Notes under the pieces: generated by a model
What the model was told of the DNA's origin: nothing
Seen by the model: the letters and a program-made list of their open reading frames with translations, nothing else
Databases searched by the model: none
Program-made: the position numbers and the translations under genes
Shown here: piece after piece, positions 40,864 to 48,898 of the stretch
Position numbering within the stretch: the first letter of the stretch is position 1
Layout: each line of letters starts with the position of its first letter
Source: Hyphomicrobiales bacterium
GTDB taxonomy: Bacteria; Pseudomonadota; Alphaproteobacteria; Rhizobiales; Beijerinckiaceae
Direction: 5' to 3'
NCBI GenBank assembly: GCA_930633495.1
Contig: CAKNFJ010000001.1
Coordinates: 2,937,001-3,001,000 of the forward strand
DNA length: 64,000 bases

Positions 40864-41001
40864 TATCTGTTTCCCAGCCATCGGAAGGGCGTTCTCCAGG
40901 GACCGTCACGGTCTGCCCCGTTGGCGAGAGCAGAGATAGCGTTCCAGCCCTGTTCGGGTTAGCCTCGCGCGGGCGAAACTCAAGTCCGGAATGGCCGAAC
41001 G

Positions 41002-41901
41002 ATGTTAAAGCTCGACGGCATCGCGACCTTCGTTGCGATCGCGGAAGCCGGGTCGCTGAGCGAGGCCGCTCGGCGGCTACATCGCTCCAAATCGGTGGTG
41101 AGCGACCGTCTCGCCGAATTGGAGCGCGGCCTTGGAGCAAGCCTCCTGCACCGCAGCGCGCGAAAGCTCACCCTCACCGAGGACGGGGCTGCTTTTCTCG
41201 AACGCGCCGCCCGCATCGCCCGCGAGGTGGAGGAGGCCGCGGCCGATATGGCCGAGCGGCGCGGCGCCCTCGTCGGCCCGTTGCGGATCTCGGCGCCCGT
41301 CACTTTCGGCCGGATGCATCTGGGCCCCGCGATCTACCCGTTTCTCGCCCGCCATCCCGAGATCGAGCTGACGCTCGACCTCGACGACCGTCGCGTCGAT
41401 GCGACCTCCGACAGCTACGATGCGGTTCTCCGCCATGGACCCATCGCGGATTCGCGCCTTGTCGCCTGGACGCTCGCAACGAGCCGCCGGGTCCTCGTCG
41501 CCTCGCCGGATTACCTGGTCCAGCGCGGCGCCCCGGCTTCACCGGCTGAACTCGAAGGTCACCGTGGCATCTTCTACACCAACCGGGGCGTTGGCGACTG
41601 GCGCTTCCGTAGCCCACAAGGCGCTGTCAGCGTGCGCGGGCGGCCGGCGTTGCGTGTCAACAACGGCGACATGATGCGGGATGCAGCGCTAGCCGGGCTC
41701 GGCATAGCCCTGCTGCCGTTGTTCATCGCCGGTGCCGAGATTCGCGGCGAGCGCCTGCGCGTCGTCGATATCGGCGTCCAGCCGGAGCCGGAATTCATCT
41801 ATCTGGCGCATCCCGAAGGCCGCCGCCCTTCGGCCAAGCTGCGTGCCTTCGCCGATTGCCTCCGTCAGGCCTTCGGCAGTCCGCCCTATTGGGAAAGCTG
41901 A
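41002..41901 (+). CDS. LysR-family transcriptional regulator
   Basis: A 299-residue LysR protein starting MLKLDGIATFVAIAEAGSLSEAARRLHRSKSVVSDRLAELERGLGASLLHRSARKLTLTEDG, a typical winged helix-turn-helix. The effector domain follows (LRISAPVTFGRMHLGPAIYPFLARHPEIELTL). It is divergent from the broken hydrolase at 40863, so its original target may be lost. Confidence 0.93.
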   Translation: MLKLDGIATFVAIAEAGSLSEAARRLHRSKSVVSDRLAELERGLGASLLHRSARKLTLTEDGAAFLERAARIAREVEEAAADMAERRGALVGPLRISAPVTFGRMHLGPAIYPFLARHPEIELTLDLDDRRVDATSDSYDAVLRHGPIADSRLVAWTLATSRRVLVASPDYLVQRGAPASPAELEGHRGIFYTNRGVGDWRFRSPQGAVSVRGRPALRVNNGDMMRDAALAGLGIALLPLFIAGAEIRGERLRVVDIGVQPEPEFIYLAHPEGRRPSAKLRAFADCLRQAFGSPPYWES

Positions 41902-41936
41902 ACTCGCCCGGCGGACAGGCCGCACGATGATCGACC

Positions 41937-42686
41937 TCACAGCGTTCCCATACCGCCGTCGATCATGAGTTCGCTGCCGACGGTGTATGATGCTTCGTCC
42001 GAGGCTAGGAACACCACGGCCTTGGCGATTTCGGAGGGCTCGCCGAAACGACCCGCCGGGACCTTGCCCTTGATGCTGTCGGCGACATTCTGCAGATCGG
42101 CCTCGCTGAAGCCCAGCTTGCCATAAAGCGGTGTTGCGACCGGGCCCGGGCTGACGGCGTTGAGGCGGATGCCGCGGCCTATCAACTCTCCCGACAAGGT
42201 GCGGATGAACGATTGCAGCGCGGCTTTGGAAGCGGCGTAGACGCTCGAATTCGGCATGCCGATATGGGCATTGACCGAGGTGTTCAGCACGATTGAGGCC
42301 GGATTGGCCAGGATCGGCAGAAGGGCCTGCAGCAGGAAATAGGGACCTTTGACGTTGATGTCGAACACGCGGTCGAATCCGGCCTCGTCCCAGGCTTCGA
42401 CGGGCTTGAGCAAGGCGACGCCCGCATTGACGAAGATGATGTCGAGACGGCCGAAAGCCTCCTTGATGGCCTGCGCCACCGCCTTCTGACCGGCGACGTC
42501 GGCGGCGTCCGCCCTGATGACCAGAACCTCGGGGCCGAGCTCCTTGCGGGCAGCCTCCAGCGTCTCCGGGTTGGTGCCAGTGACGGCGACCTGGGCGCCT
42601 TCGTTCAGGAATTGCCGAGCGGTTTCCAGTCCGATGCCGCTGGTGCCGCCGGTGATGAGTGCGCGTTTTCCTTCAAGCCTGCCCAT
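41937..42686 (-). CDS. Short-chain dehydrogenase/reductase
   Basis: A 249-residue classical SDR. It has the NAD(P)-binding GGTSGIG near residue 14-20, FVNAGVALLKP, the NTSV region with Tyr-x-x-x-Lys in SVYAASKAALQSF, and the C-terminal DGGMGTL. The start at 42686 (MGRLEGKRALITGGTSG) is the family start. Its substrate is unknown. It converges with the LysR gene. Confidence 0.9.
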   Translation of the reverse strand: MGRLEGKRALITGGTSGIGLETARQFLNEGAQVAVTGTNPETLEAARKELGPEVLVIRADAADVAGQKAVAQAIKEAFGRLDIIFVNAGVALLKPVEAWDEAGFDRVFDINVKGPYFLLQALLPILANPASIVLNTSVNAHIGMPNSSVYAASKAALQSFIRTLSGELIGRGIRLNAVSPGPVATPLYGKLGFSEADLQNVADSIKGKVPAGRFGEPSEIAKAVVFLASDEASYTVGSELMIDGGMGTL

Positions 42687-42970
42687 GATCTCGGTTCCTT
42701 CTCTTAAGGGGGTGACTTTGGTGAGAGGGAATATGGCACCGAGGTCAGGTGCGGAATATCCTGCTATGAGTGGAACTATCTTCCGGAAAATCAGAACGAT
42801 GGAGTCGAGTGGCAGGCGAACTTCATAGCGAGGCGGCGCGCGTCCCGAAGGTTCAGTCATGGACGAACATCTGACCGGTCTGACGCGAAGCCGGATTCAC
42901 GCTGCTCCCCCGGACAGCCTTCAGGGTATCGATAACGGGGGGCGGAGGCTCCGTCCTCCGACGCGACCGA
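42687..42970. other. Gap between the SDR gene and the Ada-like remnant
   Basis: About 285 bp with no clear gene. A frame from 42859 is open but has a low-quality, Pro/Arg-rich translation. It is probably the SDR promoter plus decayed DNA from the methyltransferase remnant. Confidence 0.35.
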
Positions 42971-43255
42971 TCAGCCGCGATCTCCCGCAGCATCGTCCAC
43001 TTTCAGCGCATAGGCCGCGCCGCGCATGTCCAATGACAGATCACAATCCTTCGCCGGGTCATCGATCAGTGCCTTCAAGGTTGTGACGACGTCTGCCAGC
43101 TCATCCTGATCCGGGCGCAAATCGGCGCCCGCAAAGCACCCTTTAATCATGTCGCGCAGAACCGAATTCGAGCGCTACGATGCCCTTGTCGGACATGGCG
43201 ATGACAAAATCGCCCAGGAAGCAGATCCCCATGCAAAGCGGATGATTTCACGCAT
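42971..43255 (-). pseudogene. Ada/MGMT-like DNA-alkyl methyltransferase remnant
   Basis: The minus strand reads MREIIRFAWGSAS, then in another frame LGDFVIAMSDKGIVALEFGSARHD, then in a third MIKGCFAGADLRPDQDELAD, continuing VVTTLKALIDDPAKDCDLSLDMRGAAYAL. These match successive parts of the N-terminal domain of O6-methylguanine methyltransferases (FAWG, LVAMSDKGIVALEFG, LDxRGTAF). The active PCHR cysteine region that should follow is absent. At least two frameshifts and a truncation are present. A small plus-strand frame at 43149 is a shadow of it. Confidence 0.5.
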
Positions 43256-43424
43256 TGTTTTTGCTTTCTTGCTTCGACGCGTTGAACATTAAAATCTGTA
43301 TCCGACCGCGCCTCCCCGGCTCTTGCTTTCGAATCGAAATTCATTGCGAAGGGTCGAGAGCCTTGTTTCGAGCCACTCTCGGGGCGTGCTAGGCAGGCGC
43401 TAATGGCTTGCTGTCGAAAGGGGC

Positions 43425-44396
43425 GTGAGGCTGATGAACCGCTTCGACGCGATGCAGGTTTTGCTGGCGGTGGTCGATGCCGGCAGTCTGTCGGCCGGAA
43501 GCCGCAAGCTGAACGCGCCGCTGCCGAGCGTCAGCCGGAAAGTCGCGGAGCTCGAGCGCCATCTCGGCACCCGTCTCATCGTTCGCACCAGCCGCAATAT
43601 CCAGCTCACCGATGCGGGCCGCGATTATGTCGATGCGGCCCGCCAGATCATGGCGCAGGTCGAGGATGCCGAGCGGCGGGCCTCGGGTGAATACGAAACG
43701 CCGCGCGGCGTGCTGACGGTCACCGTGCCGATCTCGTTCGGCCACGACCATGTGCTGCCGCTCGCCTATGATTTTCTGTGCGAGCATCCCGAGATCAGGC
43801 TGAACGTGCTCTGCCTCGACCGTGCCGTGAACCTGGTCGACGAGCATGTCGACGTCGGCATCCGCTTGGGCGCGCTCGCCGACAGTTCGCTTCATGCGGT
43901 CAAGGTCGGCGAGTTTGGCTTCGTGACCTGCGCCAGCCCGGACTATCTGAAGCGCAAGGGCGTCCCGGCGCGGCCGGAGGACCTCGCAGGCCACGACGGC
44001 GTGGTTTTCGGGCAGATCACCCAGCCGGGCTGGGCCTATCATCGGGAGGGGCTCAGGGTGGAGGCGCAGCCGGATGTCCGGATCCGTGCGAATACCGCCA
44101 CCGCCGCCCTCGGCGCCGTCTTGCGCGGAGCCGGGATCATCCGGGCACCCCGCTATCAGGTCGCCAGAGACCTGCGATCGGGTGCGCTGGTCTCCCTGTT
44201 CGACGCCTATGAGAGCCAGTCCTTTCCGGTGCACCTGATCTATGCGCGCCAGGGCCTTCTGCCGCTGAAGGTGCGGGTGTTCATCGACTGGATGGTGCCG
44301 CGATTGCGGCGAGCCTTGAAGGAGCTCGCCGCGTCCCCTCCGGAAGAGCCTCAGGGAGCCGGAGCCGGCGGCTGGTCCGCCATGAAAGCCGACTGA
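43425..44396 (+). CDS. LysR-family transcriptional regulator
   Basis: A 323-residue LysR protein. GTG or ATG starts are possible, and the ORF from 43425 begins MRLMNRFDAMQVLLAVVDAGSLSAGSRKLNAPLPSVSRKVAELERHLGTRLIVRTSRNIQLTDAG. The substrate domain has TVTVPISFGHDHVLPLAYDFLCEHPEIRLNV. The last 20 residues are Pro/Gly-rich. It precedes the Ohr gene by 112 bp in the same direction and may regulate it. Confidence 0.92.
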   Translation: MRLMNRFDAMQVLLAVVDAGSLSAGSRKLNAPLPSVSRKVAELERHLGTRLIVRTSRNIQLTDAGRDYVDAARQIMAQVEDAERRASGEYETPRGVLTVTVPISFGHDHVLPLAYDFLCEHPEIRLNVLCLDRAVNLVDEHVDVGIRLGALADSSLHAVKVGEFGFVTCASPDYLKRKGVPARPEDLAGHDGVVFGQITQPGWAYHREGLRVEAQPDVRIRANTATAALGAVLRGAGIIRAPRYQVARDLRSGALVSLFDAYESQSFPVHLIYARQGLLPLKVRVFIDWMVPRLRRALKELAASPPEEPQGAGAGGWSAMKAD

Positions 44397-44507
44397 GCCT
44401 CCTCATATCGTTACACGAGAGGCTGGCTATCGCTTTTACCGGCTGATGGCGGTGCGAAGTCTCCCCTACCTATCGGGCATCCCGAAGACTCCCACAGGAG
44501 ACGGAAC

Positions 44508-44930
44508 ATGCCCGCAAAGACCCTTTTCACTGCGAATGTCCATACTGTCGGCGGCCGCGAAGGCTGGGCGAAGAGCTCTGACGGCGAGCTCGACGTCAAG
44601 TTGTCGGTGCCCGGCTCGAACCGCCCCGGCACCAATCCCGAGCAGCTCTTCGCGGCCGGCTGGTCCGCCTGCTTCGAAGGCGCCCTCGCCCATGCCGCCC
44701 GCGAGCAGGGCGTCAGGCTTCCGCCCGAGACCGCCGTCGATGCCGAGGTCGATCTCAAGCTCGACGATGTGGAAGGCTATTTCCTGAGCGCCCGCCTGAA
44801 CGTCTCCATCCCGGGCCTTCCCGAGGATGTCGTACAGCGGCTGGTCGATCGCGCCCACACGACTTGCCCCTATTCGAAGATGACCCGCAACGGGATCGAC
44901 GCCCGCGTCGCGCTCGCCGTCGCGGCATAG
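44508..44930 (+). CDS. ohr: Organic hydroperoxide resistance protein (Ohr/OsmC family)
   Basis: A 140-residue Ohr protein starting MPAKTLFTANVHTVGGREGW after CAGGAGACGG. The catalytic cysteines are in WSACFEGALAHAA and HTTCPYSKMTRN, with the conserved Arg and Glu positions of the family. It reduces organic and fatty-acid hydroperoxides in the cytoplasm with lipoyl-type reductants. The usual OhrR regulator is not next to it. Confidence 0.93.
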   Translation: MPAKTLFTANVHTVGGREGWAKSSDGELDVKLSVPGSNRPGTNPEQLFAAGWSACFEGALAHAAREQGVRLPPETAVDAEVDLKLDDVEGYFLSARLNVSIPGLPEDVVQRLVDRAHTTCPYSKMTRNGIDARVALAVAA

Positions 44931-44963
44931 GGCCGACGGCGTCCCTCAGGCGCCTCATTGATC

Positions 44964-44991
44964 CTCCGCCCCTGGGCCTCCAGGGGCGGAG
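44964..44991 (+). terminator. Hairpin after ohr
   Basis: A perfect 12-bp stem, CTCCGCCCCTGG and CCAGGGGCGGAG, with loop GCCT, 31 bp after the ohr stop. It is not followed by a clear T run. Confidence 0.6.
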
Positions 44992-45040
44992 ACGGGCGTA
45001 GGCCCGATGTCATCGTTCCGCATTCTGAAAGAGACAGGCC

Positions 45041-46246
45041 ATGAGCCAGCATCAGACGGGTTTCACGATGGAAAAGGCGCTCCCGGCGGCCGAAGCGGGG
45101 CCCAGGCTGAAGCTGCCGCCGGAGCCGGCTTCGCCCGTGCCGGCAATTTCCACCGATCGACCGGAGCCCGCTCGCAGGCGCAGGTTGCGGCCGCTGCTAT
45201 TCGCCGGAGTCGCCATCGCCGCTTTGGCGGGGGCGGCCGATTTCGGCTGGCGCTATTGGACGACGGGACGCTTCACCGTCGCGACGGACAATGCCTATGT
45301 GAAGGCCGACAGCACGACCATCGCTCCGAAGATCTCCGGCTATATCGCTGCCGTCCTCGTCGGCGACAACGAGACCGTCAGGGCAGGCCAAGTGCTCGCG
45401 CGTGTCGATGATCGGGATTTCAAGGTCGGCCTTGCGCAGGCCGGTGCGCAGGTCGAGGCGGCCCGGGCCAATATCGCCACCAGGAAGGCGGCGCTCGCCG
45501 CCCAATTCTCCGTGATCGATGCGGCCAGGGCGACGCTGGAAGCCGACAAGGCCGACGAGACCTTCGCCGAGCAGAACAACGACCGCTACGCTCAACTGGC
45601 GAAGAGTGGCTATGGCAGCATCCAGAACGCGCAGCTCGCGACTTCGCGCATCGGCATTGCCCGCGCCGCGGTCGCACGCGACACGGCGGCGCTCGCCAGC
45701 GCGGTCAGGCAACTCGATGTGATCAAGGCCGAGCTTGCCCAGGCACAGGCGGCGCTCGACGGCGCCAAGGCCGCGCAGGACCAGGCCGCGCTGAGCCTCT
45801 CCTACACAGCCCTCGTCGCGCCGGTCGACAGAGTGGTCGGCAATCGCAGCTTGCGCGTCGGCCAATATGTCCAGGCAGGCACGCAGTTGATGGCCGTCGT
45901 GCCGACGGGCGCCGCTTATATCGTCGCCAACTACAAGGAGACGCAACTCACCGAAGTTCGTGCCGGCCAGAAGGTGATGATCGAGGTGGACACCTATCCC
46001 GGCCAGGTCTTCCGCGGCCGCGTCGACAGCCTTTCGCCGGCCAGCGGCCAGGAGTTCGCGCTACTGCCACCCGACAACGCCACCGGCAACTTTACCAAGG
46101 TGGTGCAGCGCATCCCAGTGACGATCGTGCTCGACCGGCAGGGGCCGCTCCCGGTGGTGCTGCGCCCTGGTATGTCGGTCTATCCGCGTATCGATACCAG
46201 GCCGGAAACGACCGAGGTCGCACAGGCATCCGGACAAGACAACTGA
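45041..46246 (+). CDS. HlyD/EmrA-type membrane fusion protein
   Basis: A 401-residue periplasmic adaptor. A transmembrane helix lies at about 52-74 (PLLFAGVAIAALAGAADFGW). The lipoyl half-motifs flank a long alpha-hairpin (about 140-260), with VRAGQVLARVDDRDFKVGLAQAGAQVEA and LVAPVDRVVGNRSLRVGQYVQAG. It should join the adjacent DHA2 pump to an outer-membrane channel, none of which is present here. The start at 45041 (MSQHQTGFTMEK) lies 45 bp upstream of the next DNA. Confidence 0.93.
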   Translation: MSQHQTGFTMEKALPAAEAGPRLKLPPEPASPVPAISTDRPEPARRRRLRPLLFAGVAIAALAGAADFGWRYWTTGRFTVATDNAYVKADSTTIAPKISGYIAAVLVGDNETVRAGQVLARVDDRDFKVGLAQAGAQVEAARANIATRKAALAAQFSVIDAARATLEADKADETFAEQNNDRYAQLAKSGYGSIQNAQLATSRIGIARAAVARDTAALASAVRQLDVIKAELAQAQAALDGAKAAQDQAALSLSYTALVAPVDRVVGNRSLRVGQYVQAGTQLMAVVPTGAAYIVANYKETQLTEVRAGQKVMIEVDTYPGQVFRGRVDSLSPASGQEFALLPPDNATGNFTKVVQRIPVTIVLDRQGPLPVVLRPGMSVYPRIDTRPETTEVAQASGQDN

Positions 46247-46291
46247 GGGCCGCAAGGCCCGCCTGACCAGCCAAGGCATTGGCAGGAGGGA

Positions 46292-47905
46292 ATGATGTCC
46301 AGCATCACGTCGACGCTTTCGCCCAATCCTGCCGCCGCTCCCGTGGCGCCTTCGTCCGGCAAGGCCAGTGCAACGGCCTGGATCGCGGTGAGCGCCGGCA
46401 TGATCGGCGCCTTTATGGCGATCCTCAACATCCAGATCACCAATGCCTCCTTGCTCGATATCGAGGGTGGCATCGGCACCGGGGTCGACAACGGCGCCTG
46501 GATCTCGACCTCCTATCTCATCGGCGAGATCGTGGTGATCCCACTCACCGACTATCTCAGCCGCGTGTTTTCGTTCCGGCGCTACATGCTGGTGAACACC
46601 ATCCTGTTCCCGATCTTCTCGGCAGCATGTTCCTTCGCCCATGACCTCGGCACGATGATCCTTCTGCGCGGCCTGCAGGGCTTCGCCGGGGGTGTGCTGA
46701 TCCCGATGGCCTTCACCATGGTGCTGACCAAGTTCCCCAAGCCGCAGCAGCCCTTCGGGCTCGCGCTGTTCGCGCTCTCGGTTACCTTCGCCCCCGCTAT
46801 CGGACCGACCATCGGCGGCTATCTCACCGAGAACTACGGCTGGCAATCGATCTTCTTCGTCAACACACCGCCGAGTATCCTGATGGCCGCTGCACTCTTC
46901 TTCACGCTGGAGAAGAAGCCGATGCAATTGTCGCTGCTCCGGCAGGGCGATTGGGTCGGCATCGTCACTATGACGATTGGGCTCGCGGCTCTGCAGACTG
47001 TGCTGGAGGAAGGCAACAAGGACGACTGGTTCCAGTCGCCCTTCATCGTCAAGCTCACCATCACGGCGGCGGTGTTCCTGGCCGCCTTTGTCGTGATCGA
47101 GCTGACCGTCGCGAAGCCGCTAGTGCAGCTGCGCTTGCTGAAGCAGCGCAATTTCGGTGTCGGCGTGCTGGTTAATGTGCTGGTCGGCGTCGCGCTCTTC
47201 GGCACGGTCTATATCCTGCCGCAATATCTCGGCCAGGTGCAGTGCTACAACGCCGAGCAGATCGGCCTCGTGCTGGCCTGGACCGGCCTGCCGCAATTGC
47301 TGATCATTCCGCTGGTGCCGCTGCTGATGAAGCGCTTCGACGCACGCTATGTCGGCTTCGTCGGTATCAGTATCTTCGCGGCGAGCTGCTTCATGAATAT
47401 CAGCCTGTCGCTCGACAGCGCAGGCGACCAGTTCTTCGTCCCCAACATCGTGCGGGCCATCGGCCAGGCGCTGGTGCTGACGCCGATCACCGTCATCACC
47501 ACCTCCGGCATCGCGCCGAGCGAGGCCGCCGCGGCGTCGGGCCTGTCGAACATGCTGCGCAATCTCGGCGGCGCGGTCGGAACGGCGACGCTGGGCACGG
47601 TGCTCACCAAGCGCGAGCAGTTCCATTCCAACATCATCGGCCAGTCCGTCACGATCTACCGCGAGGAGGTGCGCGATCAGATTGACCACCCGACGCAGTA
47701 TTTCCTGAGCCATGGCGTGAGTGACATCGCCGTCGCCAAGCAGAAGGCGATCGCCGCGATCGGCGCGAGCGTCCATCGCCAGGCGTTGATCCTGGGCTTC
47801 AGCGACACTTTCGCCGTGATCGGGACGGTGCTCGGACTGGCGGCGGTCGTGCTGCTCTTTACTCGGAAGGTCAATCTCGGAGGGGGAGGCGGGAGAGCCC
47901 ATTGA
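46292..47905 (+). CDS. DHA2-family (EmrB-type) drug efflux permease
   Basis: A 537-residue, 14-helix major facilitator of the EmrB/QacA type. The DHA2 motif C-like segment AIGPTIGGYLTENYGWQSIFFVN is clear, along with NIQITNASLLDIEGGIGTGVDNGAWISTSYLIGEIVVIPLTDYL in helices 1-2. With the EmrA-type partner 45 bp upstream it should export lipophilic drugs or aromatic acids, driven by protons. It is in the same operon and probably co-regulated with the genes that follow. Confidence 0.94.
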   Translation: MMSSITSTLSPNPAAAPVAPSSGKASATAWIAVSAGMIGAFMAILNIQITNASLLDIEGGIGTGVDNGAWISTSYLIGEIVVIPLTDYLSRVFSFRRYMLVNTILFPIFSAACSFAHDLGTMILLRGLQGFAGGVLIPMAFTMVLTKFPKPQQPFGLALFALSVTFAPAIGPTIGGYLTENYGWQSIFFVNTPPSILMAAALFFTLEKKPMQLSLLRQGDWVGIVTMTIGLAALQTVLEEGNKDDWFQSPFIVKLTITAAVFLAAFVVIELTVAKPLVQLRLLKQRNFGVGVLVNVLVGVALFGTVYILPQYLGQVQCYNAEQIGLVLAWTGLPQLLIIPLVPLLMKRFDARYVGFVGISIFAASCFMNISLSLDSAGDQFFVPNIVRAIGQALVLTPITVITTSGIAPSEAAAASGLSNMLRNLGGAVGTATLGTVLTKREQFHSNIIGQSVTIYREEVRDQIDHPTQYFLSHGVSDIAVAKQKAIAAIGASVHRQALILGFSDTFAVIGTVLGLAAVVLLFTRKVNLGGGGGRAH

Positions 47906-47939
47906 GGATTGGCAACTGAGCAAGGCTGAGGAATGGGAC

Positions 47940-48437
47940 ATGACAAAGCTGTATCTTGACGATCTGAAGCCTGGACAAACCTTCGTGAGCGGCTCGCATG
48001 CGCTCGACGAAGCGCAGATCAAGGCTTTTGCTGGGGCTTTCGACCCGCAACCCTTCCATCTCGATGGCGAAGCCGCGGAAAGGACTCTGTTCGGCGGCCT
48101 TGCCGCCAGCGGCTGGCATACTGCCGCGATCACCATGCGATTGAACGTCGAGTCGGGGCTGCCGCTGGCCAATGGCATCATCGGCGCCGGCGGCGAGATC
48201 CAATGGCCGGCTCCGACGCGCCCGGGCGATATCCTCCATGTCGAAAGCGAGGTGATCGATGTGGTTCCATCACGCTCGCGACCCGAGCGCGGCATCGCCA
48301 CCATCGTCAGCAGAACGCTCAACCAGCGCCGCGAGGTGCTTCAGATCCTGACGGCCAAGCTCGTCGCCTACCGTCGGCCGGATCGATCGCCACGAATGCC
48401 AGCGGTGGGTTTCCGTCTTGTGTCTCGCTTCCGTTAA
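47940..48437 (+). CDS. MaoC-family dehydratase
   Basis: A 165-residue hot-dog-fold protein with the MaoC pattern: LKPGQTFVSGSHALDEAQIKAFAGAFDPQPFHLD (catalytic Asp and His) and ERTLFGGLAASGWHTAAI. Such enzymes hydrate or dehydrate enoyl-CoA compounds. It lies 34 bp after the pump gene. Confidence 0.9.
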   Translation: MTKLYLDDLKPGQTFVSGSHALDEAQIKAFAGAFDPQPFHLDGEAAERTLFGGLAASGWHTAAITMRLNVESGLPLANGIIGAGGEIQWPAPTRPGDILHVESEVIDVVPSRSRPERGIATIVSRTLNQRREVLQILTAKLVAYRRPDRSPRMPAVGFRLVSRFR

Positions 48438-48449
48438 GGGTATATACCC
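48438..48449. promoter_or_regulatory. Palindrome GGGTATATACCC before marR
   Basis: A perfect 12-bp palindrome immediately after the MaoC stop and ending 5 bp before the MarR ATG. It is nearly the same as the palindrome at 48868 (GGGTATCTACCC), so it is probably the MarR operator. Confidence 0.65.
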
Positions 48450-48454
48450 GCGCC

Positions 48455-48853
48455 ATGTCGACGCCCTGCTACTGCACCGGCCTGAGGATGGCGACGCGCA
48501 AGGTCGCCGGGCTCTATGATGCCGCGCTGGAGCCGACCGGCATCAACATCGCGCAGTTCGCGGTGCTGAGGAATATCGAGCGCCGGCAGCCGGTCAGCCT
48601 GACCGAACTCGGGCGGGCCCTGATGCTCGACCGTTCGACGATGGGACGCAACATCCGCGTCGTCGAAAAGCTCGGACTGGTGACGACCGAGCGCGGCGAG
48701 GACCAGCGCGAGTCCGTGGTTCGCTTGAGCGAGCACGGTACGGTGGTGCTGCAGGAAGCCGAACCGCTTTGGCAGCAATGCCAGAGCGAGGTCGCCAAGC
48801 GCATCGGCCCTGAACGCCTGCAGGCGCTCGGCGAGATCAACCAGTTGCTCTGA
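48455..48853 (+). CDS. MarR-family transcriptional regulator
   Basis: A 132-residue MarR protein starting MSTPCYCTGLRMATRKVAGLYDAALEPTGINIAQFAVLRNIERRQPVSLTELGRALMLDRSTMGRNIRVVEKLGLVTTERGEDQRESVVRLSEHG, the standard dimer helices and winged helix. A Cys-x-Cys pair (residues 5 and 7) at the N-terminus could sense oxidants or metals. Palindromic operators lie just before its own gene and before the next MFS gene, so it probably represses both. Confidence 0.92.
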   Translation: MSTPCYCTGLRMATRKVAGLYDAALEPTGINIAQFAVLRNIERRQPVSLTELGRALMLDRSTMGRNIRVVEKLGLVTTERGEDQRESVVRLSEHGTVVLQEAEPLWQQCQSEVAKRIGPERLQALGEINQLL

Positions 48854-48867
48854 CTTTTCGACCTAAA

Positions 48868-48883
48868 GCGGGTATCTACCCGC
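48868..48883. promoter_or_regulatory. Palindrome GCGGGTATCTACCCGC before the MFS gene
   Basis: A 16-bp near-perfect palindrome (GCGGGTA and TACCCGC arms), 16 bp before the ATG at 48899. It shares the GGGTAT/TACCC core with the site before marR. Confidence 0.65.
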
Positions 48884-48898
48884 AGAACGGAAGACACC

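Noticed and set aside
43149..43292. A 47-codon plus-strand frame (MSRRTEFERYDALV) that looked like the ERY family protein at 31053.
   Set aside because: It lies opposite the Ada-like remnant and has no ribosome site. The ERY match is too short.
43328..43335. TTCGAATC shared with the tRNA-Arg T arm, considered as a right attachment site.
   Set aside because: Only 8 bp match and the flanking bases differ, so chance is likely.
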